From positions 47,209 to 111,208 of the forward strand of contig JAXMOK010000010.1 in NCBI GenBank assembly GCA_034669965.1: 64,000 nt of DNA. Direction: 5' to 3'. Below are positions 8,811 through 17,876 of this stretch, one piece after another (the first letter of the stretch is position 1; every line of letters starts with the position of its first letter). Made by a program: the position numbers and the translations under genes. Source of the stretch: HXMU1420-13 sp034669965 (GTDB lineage: Bacteria > Bacteroidota > Rhodothermia > Balneolales > Balneolaceae). The notes under the pieces are model-generated. The model was given only the letters and a program-made list of their open reading frames with translations. It did no database searches and was not told the DNA's origin.

Positions 8811-9770
8811 TCAACCTGAACAACTTGCTCCGCCAAGCACACAAAATTGAGCACAATATGGATGATTCAAATACACTCGCTCAAACGATTCTTTCAATGT
8901 TGCGCCCATTTCGAAGGCTTCGTCGTACGCAATTAAGGTACAAGGCAGCACAACCGGATGATCGGATCCTTTGCGTTTTACCACCATTCGTTCAGTGGCG
9001 CACATTTGTTGTTGGGGATGAACGCCCAAAATATCCCAACAGGCAGTGGTGATTTCCGGTACGTCTTTGGAAGTCGACATTTCGGGGAAAATCACAATAT
9101 TATTGCCATCAACCACCCTAAGGTTGATTTCAAATTGGCTGAGAATGCTTTGATATCCAAGCAGCGCATCTGACCTTGATTCGTTAGCTAAAGATCTGCC
9201 CGCGATGCTCACATCAAAACCCCAATCACTTAATTTTTTGATGGTGTTTAAAGTTCGATCGAAGGTTTTTGGCCCCCGTTCTTTTTCATGAATATCAGCG
9301 GAGTAATGATCCAGCGAAACGCGAAGGTGCAGTTTGTTGGGATGGGCGCTATTCAATCGCTTCAGCGCATCAAAATGCTTGTCGATGGCACGATAGGCAT
9401 TGGTTAGCACTAACACTTCGAAGCCGCGAGTTAAGCATTCTTCCAAAATGGCGAGCATATCTTTATTTAAAAAAGGCTCGCCACCGGTAAATGAAATGGT
9501 AGAAGTTCCAAGCTTTAAATCTGTAATTTCATCGAGATAAGTAACCACTTCTGATTTGCTGATAAACAACAATTCATCGTTAGTTGGGGATGACTCGATG
9601 TAGCAATTTTGGCATTGAAGGTTGCAGCGAGTGCCGGTGTTAATCCATAAGGTCTCGAGTTTTACTAAATCAACGTACGCGCGTTCTTCTCCTTTTCCAG
9701 TGATTTTATCATCAACGAACTTACCTCTGGATGCAAAGTTTTCAGCAATTTCTTTCTCTTTCAACAGCAT
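8811..9770 (-). CDS. Radical SAM protein, partner of the ArsM-like methyltransferase
   Basis: A 319-residue radical SAM enzyme. The [4Fe-4S]-binding CxxxCxxC is C49-C53-C56 in RCNLQCQNCYIE, and the SAM-binding GGEP is at 96-99. The C-terminal third is cysteine-rich (CWDILG, MCATERM, PCTLIAY, and the end CAQFCVLGGASCSG), which suggests an auxiliary cluster or substrate-binding thiols. It starts 10 bp inside the end of the arsM gene, so the two are translationally coupled. It lacks the C-terminal domain and CxHCHV-type motif of the arsenosugar enzyme ArsS, so it belongs to another radical SAM branch of unknown reaction. A role in converting methylated arsenic further is inferred from coupling only. 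Confidence 0.82.
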   Translation of the reverse strand: MLLKEKEIAENFASRGKFVDDKITGKGEERAYVDLVKLETLWINTGTRCNLQCQNCYIESSPTNDELLFISKSEVVTYLDEITDLKLGTSTISFTGGEPFLNKDMLAILEECLTRGFEVLVLTNAYRAIDKHFDALKRLNSAHPNKLHLRVSLDHYSADIHEKERGPKTFDRTLNTIKKLSDWGFDVSIAGRSLANESRSDALLGYQSILSQFEINLRVVDGNNIVIFPEMSTSKDVPEITTACWDILGVHPQQQMCATERMVVKRKGSDHPVVLPCTLIAYDEAFEMGATLKESFERVYLNHPYCAQFCVLGGASCSG

Positions 9771-10816
9771 GAGGTAACTCCTTCAGCTTTTGATTCTTCG
9801 GTCGAGAACGGAGCAGCACCACCACAACCTTCAAAGATTCCGTAATGGGTTGAGAAATCGCCCCAAAAATCGAAATGCTCTTTAAAACGAGTGTCGTGCA
9901 ACATCATATAAGTGTTACCGCACACCGTGTAAATTCGACCACTTTCAAATTTGTGATGATCGTCGAGTACAAATTTCTCTTTTTCATGTGCAATGGTGCC
10001 TTTATAGCGCACTGCTTGCCCATAATCTTCGCAATCACTTTCCAGCTTAGGTAGCTTCATCAAGCGATAGGAAACCGAATAAAAATTGATGTTCCCAACT
10101 ACCTTAGCAATGCGTTCGTCTTCGATTGCAATTTTATTAGAACTCACTGCTCTTGGGTCGGTAAAACCTACTTCTTTGGCAATGTATAGGAAGTCATTCC
10201 AATACAATGCTCCGCCAAGACATTCTCCATAAACCTCAGGGTCGGCTGCTACTTCTTTTGGAACTCGGCGATCAGCATATACATCGCTGAAATACATTTC
10301 GCCACCTTCTTTCAATAGATCAAAAGCGCCTTGCAGCACGGCCTTTTTATCGGATGCGAGGTTCACCACACAATTCGAGACAATTAAATCTAAGGAGGAT
10401 TTCTTGAGATCTAACTCGGTAAGTTTTTCGATGTGACCTTTTAAAAATTCTACATTCGAAAAGCCAAACTTTTCAGCATGATAAGCTTTATGGGTATTGG
10501 CTACGTCGAGTTGTTCATCGGTCATATCCACACCAATCACCGAGCCAGTTTCGCCAACTAGTTTGCTAAGCACAAAACAATCTCGCCCGGAACCTGATCC
10601 TAAATCGAGAACATGCAAGCCCTCAAGGTGTGTTGGAATGGTTAAACCACAACCATAATACTTAGCCATGGTTTCATCGTGCAGTTCAGAAAGAATTTGT
10701 TTGATGTGAGCCGGATATTCAATGTTTGTACAGCAAGCAGAAGTTTTCAGGTCGTCGGTAGTGGTAATAGTTTGTCCGTAATAAGTAGCAACCTGATCGT
10801 GAAGATTGTTTTTCAT
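9761..10816 (-). CDS. arsM: Arsenite S-adenosylmethionine methyltransferase, ArsM (arsenosugar-type)
   Basis: ArsM methylates trivalent arsenic, using SAM and conserved cysteines. The 351-residue protein has SAM motif I DLGSGSGRD at 71-79. Candidate As(III) ligands are C28/C29, C56, C149 (SNCVVNL) and C199 (GECLGGALYW); the 28-residue and 50-residue spacings match those I recall for the four conserved cysteines of algal ArsM. The C-terminal domain (CGNTYMMLHDTRF, HYGIFEGCGG, final SCC) is typical of ArsM associated with arsenosugar clusters. It overlaps the next gene by 10 bp. No arsR, arsB or arsC lies nearby, so the pair may serve secondary organoarsenic metabolism as much as detoxification. 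Confidence 0.9.
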   Translation of the reverse strand: MKNNLHDQVATYYGQTITTTDDLKTSACCTNIEYPAHIKQILSELHDETMAKYYGCGLTIPTHLEGLHVLDLGSGSGRDCFVLSKLVGETGSVIGVDMTDEQLDVANTHKAYHAEKFGFSNVEFLKGHIEKLTELDLKKSSLDLIVSNCVVNLASDKKAVLQGAFDLLKEGGEMYFSDVYADRRVPKEVAADPEVYGECLGGALYWNDFLYIAKEVGFTDPRAVSSNKIAIEDERIAKVVGNINFYSVSYRLMKLPKLESDCEDYGQAVRYKGTIAHEKEKFVLDDHHKFESGRIYTVCGNTYMMLHDTRFKEHFDFWGDFSTHYGIFEGCGGAAPFSTEESKAEGVTSCC

Positions 10817-10871
10817 AAATAGTAGTAAAGCGCCCTGTTTATTTTCTGATGAGGATAGTGATTACGATGGT

Positions 10872-11486
10872 TCAAGTCATCACAAAAGTGTGATCTAATT
10901 GCTCAAATGATATTCCTTGATACTCAATCGCCTCAAATGATTGTACGCAGCCTTCTTCTTTTTGGATGGACCCTTGTACAATTTTCATTACACGTTCGGT
11001 GAAATGTTGGTCGATTTCAGTTAATTGAAACTTGTGGATGATTTGTTGAATCTGAGATTCCTGGGGATAATCGTAGGATATCCTTAATTGAAAAACCTGT
11101 TCTAGGGTTCCGATATCAGCGAGTTCTACGCATTCTTTTGTGGATGAGCTGTAAGCTTCGATCAATCCCGCTTTTCCTAATTTTGACCCTCCGTAATAAC
11201 GAACTACTACGGCACCGGTATTAACCAACTTGAACGACTTTAATGTATTCAAAATGGGTAAGCCTGCAGATCCGGATGGCTCACCATCGTCGGAGGAAAA
11301 CTCCGAAATCTGCTCACTCAAAATTCGATATGCGCAACAATGGTGGGTTGCATCCGGGTAACGATTTTTAAGTTCATCGAGGGCAGAATCGAACTCTTCG
11401 ACCGAGTTGCAGGGAAACAAAAAACCGTAAAATTTTGAGCCCCTTTCTCTAATCGAAGATTCTGTACTTTTTTTAATCGAATTCAT
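10872..11486 (-). CDS. yigZ: YigZ/IMPACT family protein
   Basis: A 204-residue protein of the UPF0029 (YigZ, IMPACT) family. The N-terminal domain carries GSKFYGFLFPC and ATHHCCAYRI, then SSDDGEPSGSAGLPIL and RYYGGSKLGKAGLIEAY, which are diagnostic. The C-terminal ~70 residues form the EF-G-like domain. An upstream in-frame ATG at 11525 would add 13 residues; the ATG at 11486 is preferred because homologs begin close to the TESSIRERGSKFYGF segment. Function is uncertain; YigZ relatives bind nucleic acids or ribosome-associated factors. Confidence 0.92.
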   Translation of the reverse strand: MNSIKKSTESSIRERGSKFYGFLFPCNSVEEFDSALDELKNRYPDATHHCCAYRILSEQISEFSSDDGEPSGSAGLPILNTLKSFKLVNTGAVVVRYYGGSKLGKAGLIEAYSSSTKECVELADIGTLEQVFQLRISYDYPQESQIQQIIHKFQLTEIDQHFTERVMKIVQGSIQKEEGCVQSFEAIEYQGISFEQLDHTFVMT

Positions 11487-11620
11487 AAAAAATGTAGGCG
11501 AAAAAAGGAGTGAAGATATTCCCAAAAGTTGTGATAAAACCGTACTTATTTAGTCTCATTCTATCTTGTAATTAGAGCATAAAAGAACGATTTTCAATCA
11601 AAATTTAATCGGAACGCAAT

Positions 11621-11642
11621 TGTTTCAATTAGTATTGAAACA
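11621..11642. promoter_or_regulatory. Perfect 9-bp inverted repeat upstream of sdhC
   Basis: Arms TGTTTCAAT (11621-11629) and ATTGAAACA (11634-11642) are separated by the 4 nt TAGT, 48 bp before the sdhC start codon. The dyad has no T-tract and is AT-rich, so it looks more like a protein operator than a terminator. Its regulator is unknown. Confidence 0.45.
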
Positions 11643-11689
11643 TAGTGAAAATTACCGATACGCACCTTAATAAAACATTTTAAACATCT

Positions 11690-12394
11690 ATGCCATCTTT
11701 TAAAAAAGCGATTAATTCGCAAGTTGGACGCAAATTTATGACCGGTATCACCGGCATCGGTTTGATGTTGTTTCTCATCGGGCATTTGGGCGGAAACCTT
11801 GCCATTTTCGGAAGTGCTGAAGCCTTCAACATTTATACAGATAAGTTGATGAGCCTCGGGCCGTTGCTTTATGTGATTGAAGCCGGTCTCGCTTTCTTTT
11901 TCTTGTATCATACCGTTTTGGGGGTTTCCATTTGGATGAATAAAAGAAAAGCCCGCCCTGAAGGATATACGGAATACAAAACCCGGGGCGGTGCAAGTCA
12001 TCAAAGTATTGCATCCAAAAGTATGATTTATACCGGAACTATCATTTTGATATTTCTGGTGCTTCACATCATTCACTTCAAATTTGGTGCAGATTATTCA
12101 ACGGTGTTAGAAGCTAGTGGCAAAGAAGTACGCGATTTACGTCGCCTAGTGATCGAAGAGTTCCAAAAAACCTGGATTGTGATAGGATATGTTGCAGTGC
12201 TTGGTTTAGCAATACTGCATTTATCGCATGGTTTCTGGAGTGCATTTACATCACTTGGAATGAAACATGGCGATGCTTCAAAAAAGATTCAAACAATAGC
12301 CTATGCATTTGCCATCATCATTATGGCAGGCTTCATATTCATCCCATTATATATCTACTTCACTGGTGGTGAAGGGGCATTAATCGCATATTAG
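11690..12394 (+). CDS. sdhC: Succinate dehydrogenase/fumarate reductase cytochrome b558 subunit
   Basis: The membrane anchor of complex II, which binds heme b and passes electrons to the quinone. The 234-residue protein has five hydrophobic helices, with candidate heme-ligand histidines in FLIGHLGGN (H32), FLYHTVLGV, LVLHIIHF and LHLSHGFW. A single five-helix anchor is typical of the b558-type complex of Bacteroidota and Bacillus. It lies 10 bp before sdhA, and the order sdhC-sdhA-sdhB is the usual one for this type. Confidence 0.94.
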   Translation: MPSFKKAINSQVGRKFMTGITGIGLMLFLIGHLGGNLAIFGSAEAFNIYTDKLMSLGPLLYVIEAGLAFFFLYHTVLGVSIWMNKRKARPEGYTEYKTRGGASHQSIASKSMIYTGTIILIFLVLHIIHFKFGADYSTVLEASGKEVRDLRRLVIEEFQKTWIVIGYVAVLGLAILHLSHGFWSAFTSLGMKHGDASKKIQTIAYAFAIIIMAGFIFIPLYIYFTGGEGALIAY

Positions 12395-12404
12395 GAGTTA
12401 GAGA

Positions 12405-14327
12405 ATGAAATTAGATTCGAAAGTACCTGAAGGCCCACTGGAACAAAAGTGGTCGCAACATAAAAAAACGATGAAACTTGTGGCTCCAAACAACCGCCGT
12501 AAGTACGAGGTGATTTTTGTTGGAACAGGATTAGCCGGTGGTGCCGGTGCAGCAAGTTTAGCCGAAATGGGCTATAAAGTGAAAGCATTCTGTATTCAAG
12601 ATTCAGCTCGACGTGCACACTCTATTGCTGCTCAAGGTGGAATTAATGCTGCGAAAAACTATCCGAACGATGGCGACAGCATTTACCGATTATTTTACGA
12701 TACCATTAAAGGTGGTGATTACCGATCACGCGAAGCCAATGTGTATCGCCTTGCTGAAGTAGCAAATAATATCATTGATCAGGCGGTTGCACAGGGTGTT
12801 CCTTTTGCTCGTGAGTATTCCGGACTATTAGCTAACCGATCATTTGGTGGAGCTCAGGTTTCCCGAACTTTTTATGCTCGTGGACAAACAGGTCAGCAGT
12901 TATTGATTGGCGCCTACCAAAGCATGATGCGTCAAGTTAATGAAGGTAATATCGATTATTACACTCGCCATGAGATGCTTGATGTAGTAATTATTGATGG
13001 TGTTGCTCGTGGAATTATCACTCGCGACTTAGTTACCGGTGAAATTACACGTCATGAAGCCGATGCTGTAGTACTTGCAACAGGTGGATACGGAAATGTG
13101 TTTTATTTATCTACTAACGCAAAGAATAGTAACGTTACGGCCGCGTGGAGAGCCCACAAAAAAGGTGCAATGTTTGCTAATCCTTGTTTTGTGCAGGTTC
13201 ACCCAACATGTATTCCTGTATCCGGCGATTATCAATCTAAGCTTACACTGATGAGTGAGAGTTTGCGTAACGATGGTCGAGTTTGGGTTCCAAGAAAGAA
13301 AGGCGACGATCGTCATCCAAACGATATACCGGATGCAGAACGCTATTACTATCTGGAAGAACGCTATCCAAGTTTCGGAAACCTTGTTCCTCGCGATGTA
13401 GCTTCAAGAAATGCCAAAATTGTTTGCGATGAAGGCTTAGGCGTTGGAGATACCGGCTTGGCGGTGTATCTAGATTTCCGTGATGCTATTAAACGGGATG
13501 GCGAAGATAAAGTACGTGCTAAGTATGGAAACTTGTTCGATATGTATGAAAATATCGCAGGTGAAAACCCATACAAACAACCAATGAGAATATTCCCGGC
13601 TGTGCATTACACGATGGGTGGCCTTTGGGTTGATTACAATCTAATGACGAACATCCCCGGGTTATTTGCCGCAGGTGAAGCAAACTTCTCCGATCATGGT
13701 GCAAACCGATTAGGTGCAAGTGCGTTAATGCAAGGTCTATCTGACGGTTATTTCGTACTGCCGGCTACCATTGGTAACTACCTTGCTGATATTAAACCGG
13801 GTATTCGATTTGGTACCGATCATGAAGCATTTGATGAAGCTGCCAAAAAAGCGCAAGATGACATCGACAAACTTCTAAGCATTAAAGGAAAGCGTACAAT
13901 CATCGATTTCCACCGCTCGCTTGGTAAGATAGTTTGGGATAAAATCGGTATTCAGCGCTCAAAAGAAGGATTAGAGTCGGCTATTAAAGAAATTCAGGCA
14001 CTACGTGAAGAGTTTTGGAAAGACGTATATGTGCCGGGTGATAAGAACAATTACAACAAATACCTTGAATTTGCTTTCCGGGTTGCTGATTTCTTTGAAT
14101 TGGCAGAGCTAATGGCGAAAGATGCCCTCGATCGTGAGGAATCTTGTGGTTGCCATCTGCGTGAAGAGTTTCAGACCGAAGATGGAGAAGCATTACGTAA
14201 CGACGATGATTTCTCGTATGTATCGGCATGGGAGTATAAAGGTGTGAACGGAAAGCTCGATGCTGAGCTGCATAAAGAACCACTTGAGTTCGAGTTTGTT
14301 GAATTGAAACAAAGATCGTATAAATAA
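12405..14327 (+). CDS. sdhA: Succinate dehydrogenase/fumarate reductase flavoprotein subunit
   Basis: The 640-residue subunit oxidises succinate to fumarate with covalently bound FAD. Visible features are the Rossmann GTGLAGG at 40-46, RRAHSIAAQGGIN with the FAD-linking H72, HPTCIPVSG, HYTMGGLWVDY, and AGEANFSDHGANRLGASAL near the active site. The length fits the longer b558-class SdhA/FrdA. A Shine-Dalgarno-like GGAGTTAGAG precedes the ATG. Direction of the reaction in vivo cannot be told from the sequence. Confidence 0.97.
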   Translation: MKLDSKVPEGPLEQKWSQHKKTMKLVAPNNRRKYEVIFVGTGLAGGAGAASLAEMGYKVKAFCIQDSARRAHSIAAQGGINAAKNYPNDGDSIYRLFYDTIKGGDYRSREANVYRLAEVANNIIDQAVAQGVPFAREYSGLLANRSFGGAQVSRTFYARGQTGQQLLIGAYQSMMRQVNEGNIDYYTRHEMLDVVIIDGVARGIITRDLVTGEITRHEADAVVLATGGYGNVFYLSTNAKNSNVTAAWRAHKKGAMFANPCFVQVHPTCIPVSGDYQSKLTLMSESLRNDGRVWVPRKKGDDRHPNDIPDAERYYYLEERYPSFGNLVPRDVASRNAKIVCDEGLGVGDTGLAVYLDFRDAIKRDGEDKVRAKYGNLFDMYENIAGENPYKQPMRIFPAVHYTMGGLWVDYNLMTNIPGLFAAGEANFSDHGANRLGASALMQGLSDGYFVLPATIGNYLADIKPGIRFGTDHEAFDEAAKKAQDDIDKLLSIKGKRTIIDFHRSLGKIVWDKIGIQRSKEGLESAIKEIQALREEFWKDVYVPGDKNNYNKYLEFAFRVADFFELAELMAKDALDREESCGCHLREEFQTEDGEALRNDDDFSYVSAWEYKGVNGKLDAELHKEPLEFEFVELKQRSYK

Positions 14328-14402
14328 AAGCCATAAAATCGCAAAAGCACGAGAAGATCTCTCATTAAGTGTTTCCGTGTTTTTGTGGCAAATGAAAAAG
14401 TT

Positions 14403-15155
14403 ATGAGTAAAAATTTTACCGTACATCTGAAATACTGGAGACAAGACGGCCCAACGGCTAAAGGGTATTTCGAAGAACGAACACTAGATACTGTTAACGA
14501 ACACATGTCTTTTCTGGAAATGTTGGACGTTCTGAACGAAGAACTTCAGCTTGAAGGGAAAGACCCGGTTGAATTTGATTATGATTGCCGCGAAGGGATT
14601 TGCGGATCCTGTAATCTTGTGATTAACGGACAGGCACATGGTCCTAAAAAAGGAACAGCTTGTTGCCAACTGCACATGCGGAATTATAAGCATGGAGATA
14701 AAATCACCATCGAACCACCACGCGCAGCAGCATTTCCTGTAATCAAAGATTTGGTAGTAGACCGTTCTGCATTCGATCGTATTATCGAAGCCGGTGGCTA
14801 TGTTTCCGTTAAAACGGGTTCAGCACAAGAAGCGAATGCTCGTCCGATTGAGAAAGAAACTTCAGATATCGCATTTGATTACGCAACGTGTATCGGTTGC
14901 GGAGCTTGTGTAGCGGCGTGCCCGAACGCATCTGCTTCGTTATTTACAGGCGCGAAAATTGCTCATCTCGGTCTGTTACCTCAAGGTCAGGTTGAGCAGA
15001 ACAACCGCGTGGTTTCCATGGTAGATCAGATGAGTGCCGAAGGTTTTGGCGATTGCTCAAACTACGGTGAATGTGAAGCTGTTTGCCCAAAAGAGATTTC
15101 AATTTCAGCAATTGCTGAAATGAGAAAAGGATATGTGAAGGCTATGTTTAGCTAA
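14403..15155 (+). CDS. sdhB: Succinate dehydrogenase/fumarate reductase iron-sulfur subunit
   Basis: The 250-residue electron-transfer subunit. The [2Fe-2S] ligands are C62, C67, C70 and C87; CxxCxxC at 163-169 with C173, and C218, C224 and C228 bind the [4Fe-4S] and third clusters. An upstream ATG at 14385 would add six residues (MANEKV); the ATG at 14403 was chosen because homologs begin at MSKNFTVHLKYWRQ. The 75-bp gap after sdhA is longer than the sdhC-sdhA gap but has no terminator. A strong terminator follows the stop codon. Confidence 0.97.
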   Translation: MSKNFTVHLKYWRQDGPTAKGYFEERTLDTVNEHMSFLEMLDVLNEELQLEGKDPVEFDYDCREGICGSCNLVINGQAHGPKKGTACCQLHMRNYKHGDKITIEPPRAAAFPVIKDLVVDRSAFDRIIEAGGYVSVKTGSAQEANARPIEKETSDIAFDYATCIGCGACVAACPNASASLFTGAKIAHLGLLPQGQVEQNNRVVSMVDQMSAEGFGDCSNYGECEAVCPKEISISAIAEMRKGYVKAMFS

Positions 15156-15176
15156 CACACTAGTAACTAATTACTT

Positions 15177-15213
15177 AAAAAGCCGCTCTGATTAAAATCG
15201 GAGTGGCTTTTTT
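15177..15213 (+). terminator. Rho-independent terminator of sdhCAB
   Basis: A stem of about 14 bp between AAAGCCGCTCTGATT and AATCGGAGTGGCTTT with a short loop, followed by a T-rich run. It lies 22 bp after the sdhB stop codon and separates this operon from the YqiJ/flotillin pair. Confidence 0.88.
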
Positions 15214-15272
15214 ATTTTATAGTGGTAACTAAGTGAGAAAACCATTATTTACAGTTAAACTTTTCGGGACGC

Positions 15273-15932
15273 ATGACAGAATATCTATTCGCAGATTATA
15301 ACACTCCTTTCCTCATTGCATTTAGCTTTGTAGCCGTAATAATGGTGCTCGAAATTGGCTCATTACTGATTGGTGCCGGTCTCTCGCAGATTATCGACAA
15401 TCTATTTGATGCTACCGATGTGGGCATTGGTATGGATGCAGATGCCGACGTTGATGTAGATATGAATGACAATTTTATTTCGAAATACATTGCCTGGATT
15501 AAAGTTGAAAATGTGCCGCTCTTGATATTGGCTGTAGTTTACGCCGCTTCATTTTCGATAATTGGTTATGTAGGGCAAAGTATGTTAGTACGATTTACAG
15601 AGAATCCCGCGCCCACATGGCTTGCCGGGATAGTAGCGTCTTTAGGGGCGATTCCCATTTATAAAGTGATTTCAGAATTTCTTGGTTCCAAAGTGTTTAA
15701 AGAAGAAACCTCGGCTTTATCAGAAAAAACTTTTGTAGGCCAAATTGTTGAAATAAACACGGGTACTGCCAAAAAAGGACTTCCGGCCGAGGGGAAATAC
15801 AAAGATCAATTCGGTCAATTACATTACTTCATGGTTGAGCCGGAAAATGAAGAAGAACAGCTTGAACAGGGCACAAAAGTGCAATTAACCGGGTACGAGC
15901 AATCCATATTTAAAGCAATAAAAGTAGATTAA
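15273..15932 (+). CDS. YqiJ-like membrane protein with C-terminal OB-fold
   Basis: A 219-residue protein with hydrophobic segments at about 13-35, 74-92 and 107-126, an acidic loop at 46-66 (DADADVDVDMND) and a soluble C-terminal domain (about 140-219) that looks like the NfeD/YqiJ OB-fold. In E. coli, yqiJ lies directly upstream of the flotillin gene yqiK, and the same order with a 10-bp gap is seen here. The OB-fold partner is thought to work with flotillin in membrane-domain organisation; mechanism is unknown. Confidence 0.8.
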   Translation: MTEYLFADYNTPFLIAFSFVAVIMVLEIGSLLIGAGLSQIIDNLFDATDVGIGMDADADVDVDMNDNFISKYIAWIKVENVPLLILAVVYAASFSIIGYVGQSMLVRFTENPAPTWLAGIVASLGAIPIYKVISEFLGSKVFKEETSALSEKTFVGQIVEINTGTAKKGLPAEGKYKDQFGQLHYFMVEPENEEEQLEQGTKVQLTGYEQSIFKAIKVD

Positions 15933-15942
15933 ATAATAACCT

Positions 15943-17754
15943 ATGGAATTTATAACATCAAACGACATCATATTTATTTCAGTAACCGTTTTTATCAGCT
16001 TTGTGGTGATAGGGCTGGTTTTTGCGCGATTGTTTAAAAGAGCTTCGAAAGAACTTTCTTTTGTACGAACGGGATTTGGAGGCCAGAAAGTAGTGATGAA
16101 CGGGGGAGCTTTGGTCTTTCCTGTACTTCATGAAGTGATCACTGTAAACATGAACACCTTACGATTAGTGGTGTCTCGAAAAAATGAACAAGCCCTTATT
16201 ACCAAAGATCGAATGCGTGTTGATGCCACCGCAGAATTTTACCTTAGGGTAAAACCGGAAGTGGATGCCATTGCTTATGCGGCTCAAACTTTAGGTCAAC
16301 GCACAATTTCTCCCGATCAGTTAAAAGAGTTGATGGAAGGTAAGTTTGTGGATGCGCTTCGAGCCGTAGCTGCCGAAATGGGGATGGAAGAACTTCATGA
16401 AAAACGAACTGATTTTGTGCAGAAAGTGCAGAATGCGGTAAAAGCTGATCTTGAGAAAAATGGATTGGAACTTGAAACGGTATCCCTAACCGGGCTAGAT
16501 CAAACAGATAAGCAATATTTTAATGCGAACAATGCATTTGATGCTACCGGTTTAACCAAGCTTACAGAAACCATCGAAGAGAAGAAAAAAGTTCGAAACG
16601 ACATTGAGCAAAATACCTCGGTTGCGATCAAGAAAAAGAATCTTGAAGCGGAAAAAGAACGCTTAGAACTCGAACGAGAAGAAGAATTTGCCCGAGCTGC
16701 ACAACAGCGCGCCATTGCCAACCAAGCTGCAATAGAAGCGAGTTCAATCGCCAAAGAAAAAGCCGAAAATGATAAACTTGCCGAAGAAGCAACTATTATG
16801 GCTGAACAAGAAGTTGAGACAGCTCGAATTAAGGCAAATCGAGCAGTTGAAGAGGAACGGATCCTAAATGAGCAAGCCATAAAAGAGAAAGATATCGAAC
16901 GAGAAAAAACGGTAGAAATCACCGATCAGTCTCGAGATATCGCGGTAGCCAACAAATCAAAAGAACGCTCAAAAGCGGAGAAAGAAGCACGTTTAGCCGA
17001 AGCTGAAGCAGTAGCTGCTAATGAGAAAGTTGCTACCGCCAAAGAGAAAGAAATCGCTAATAGGAATAAAGAAATTGCAGTTATTAAAGCCACTGAAAAA
17101 GCTGAACAAGAAGCTGTAACTGTAAAAGTAGCTGCACAGGCAGAGAAATCGGCCGCACTTGATATAGCCGAAGCCATTAAAACCACGGCAATGGCTGAAT
17201 CGGAAGCGATCAAAATAAAGGCAAAAGCCGACGAAGAACGATATGCCGTAGAAGCCGAAGGTAACGAGAAATTGAATGCAGCCGAAAACGTTCTTTCTGA
17301 GGACATTATCAGAATGAGAATTCAACTTGAAACCATAAAACAGGCTGCTTCTATCATCGAAGCATCTGTGAAACCAATTGAAGCAATCTCTGACATGAAA
17401 GTGATTAATGTTGGTGGATTAAATGACTTTGTTGGAAATGGCGGCGGCGGATCGGCACCTTCATCTGGTGGCGGAAACGGAAATATGGCGGATCAGCTTG
17501 TAAACAGCTTGTTGAAATATCGCGGACTTGCTCCGGTAGTAGATAACATTTTGGATGAAGTTGGTTTAGAGCCGGGTTCCATCCAGGGCTTAACTAAAGT
17601 GCTTGATAAAAAATCAAAGGCTGCTTCTACACCTGAAATAAAAGTGGAAACAGTTATCGAGGAAAGCGAGAATACAAATGTCGAAGCTGAACCAGCTGTG
17701 CAAGACAAAGTTGATAGCTCTTCGAAAGTGACGAAAACCAACGAGCAAAAATAG
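15943..17754 (+). CDS. yqiK: Flotillin-family (SPFH) protein, YqiK-like
   Basis: A 603-residue flotillin: N-terminal membrane helix (about 9-28), SPFH/Band 7 domain (about 30-190), then a long Ala/Glu/Lys-rich coiled coil (about 205-440) with the EA repeats typical of flotillins, and a C-terminal region with a glycine-rich linker (GGGGSAPSSGGG) and an acidic tail. Flotillins scaffold membrane microdomains. The repetitive Glu/Ala/Lys codons create long open frames on the other strand that are not genes. It is coupled to the YqiJ-like gene 10 bp upstream. Confidence 0.93.
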   Translation: MEFITSNDIIFISVTVFISFVVIGLVFARLFKRASKELSFVRTGFGGQKVVMNGGALVFPVLHEVITVNMNTLRLVVSRKNEQALITKDRMRVDATAEFYLRVKPEVDAIAYAAQTLGQRTISPDQLKELMEGKFVDALRAVAAEMGMEELHEKRTDFVQKVQNAVKADLEKNGLELETVSLTGLDQTDKQYFNANNAFDATGLTKLTETIEEKKKVRNDIEQNTSVAIKKKNLEAEKERLELEREEEFARAAQQRAIANQAAIEASSIAKEKAENDKLAEEATIMAEQEVETARIKANRAVEEERILNEQAIKEKDIEREKTVEITDQSRDIAVANKSKERSKAEKEARLAEAEAVAANEKVATAKEKEIANRNKEIAVIKATEKAEQEAVTVKVAAQAEKSAALDIAEAIKTTAMAESEAIKIKAKADEERYAVEAEGNEKLNAAENVLSEDIIRMRIQLETIKQAASIIEASVKPIEAISDMKVINVGGLNDFVGNGGGGSAPSSGGGNGNMADQLVNSLLKYRGLAPVVDNILDEVGLEPGSIQGLTKVLDKKSKAASTPEIKVETVIEESENTNVEAEPAVQDKVDSSSKVTKTNEQK

Positions 17755-17787
17755 TTTGTAAAGGCAATTCGCTTATAAAAGATACAT

Positions 17788-17819
17788 TACAACATCGACT
17801 AATTTCGATGTGGTTTTTT
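17788..17819 (+). terminator. Probable terminator after the flotillin gene
   Basis: The stem ACATCGA/TCGATGT, extendable with one mismatch, is followed by GGTTTTTTATTT. It lies 34 bp after the flotillin stop codon. Confidence 0.55.
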
Positions 17820-17876
17820 ATTTAACGTTGCAAGCGATACATTTAGAGCAATTATCATCATCTACATACGAACATC

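Noticed and set aside
8811..9770. Assignment of the radical SAM gene as arsS
   Set aside because: The cluster motif and C-terminal part differ from ArsS, so the name would be unsupported.
16500..17325. Long open frames on the minus strand inside the flotillin gene
   Set aside because: They are complement shadows of the Ala/Glu/Lys-rich coiled coil; serine/phenylalanine-rich and low complexity, with no start signals.
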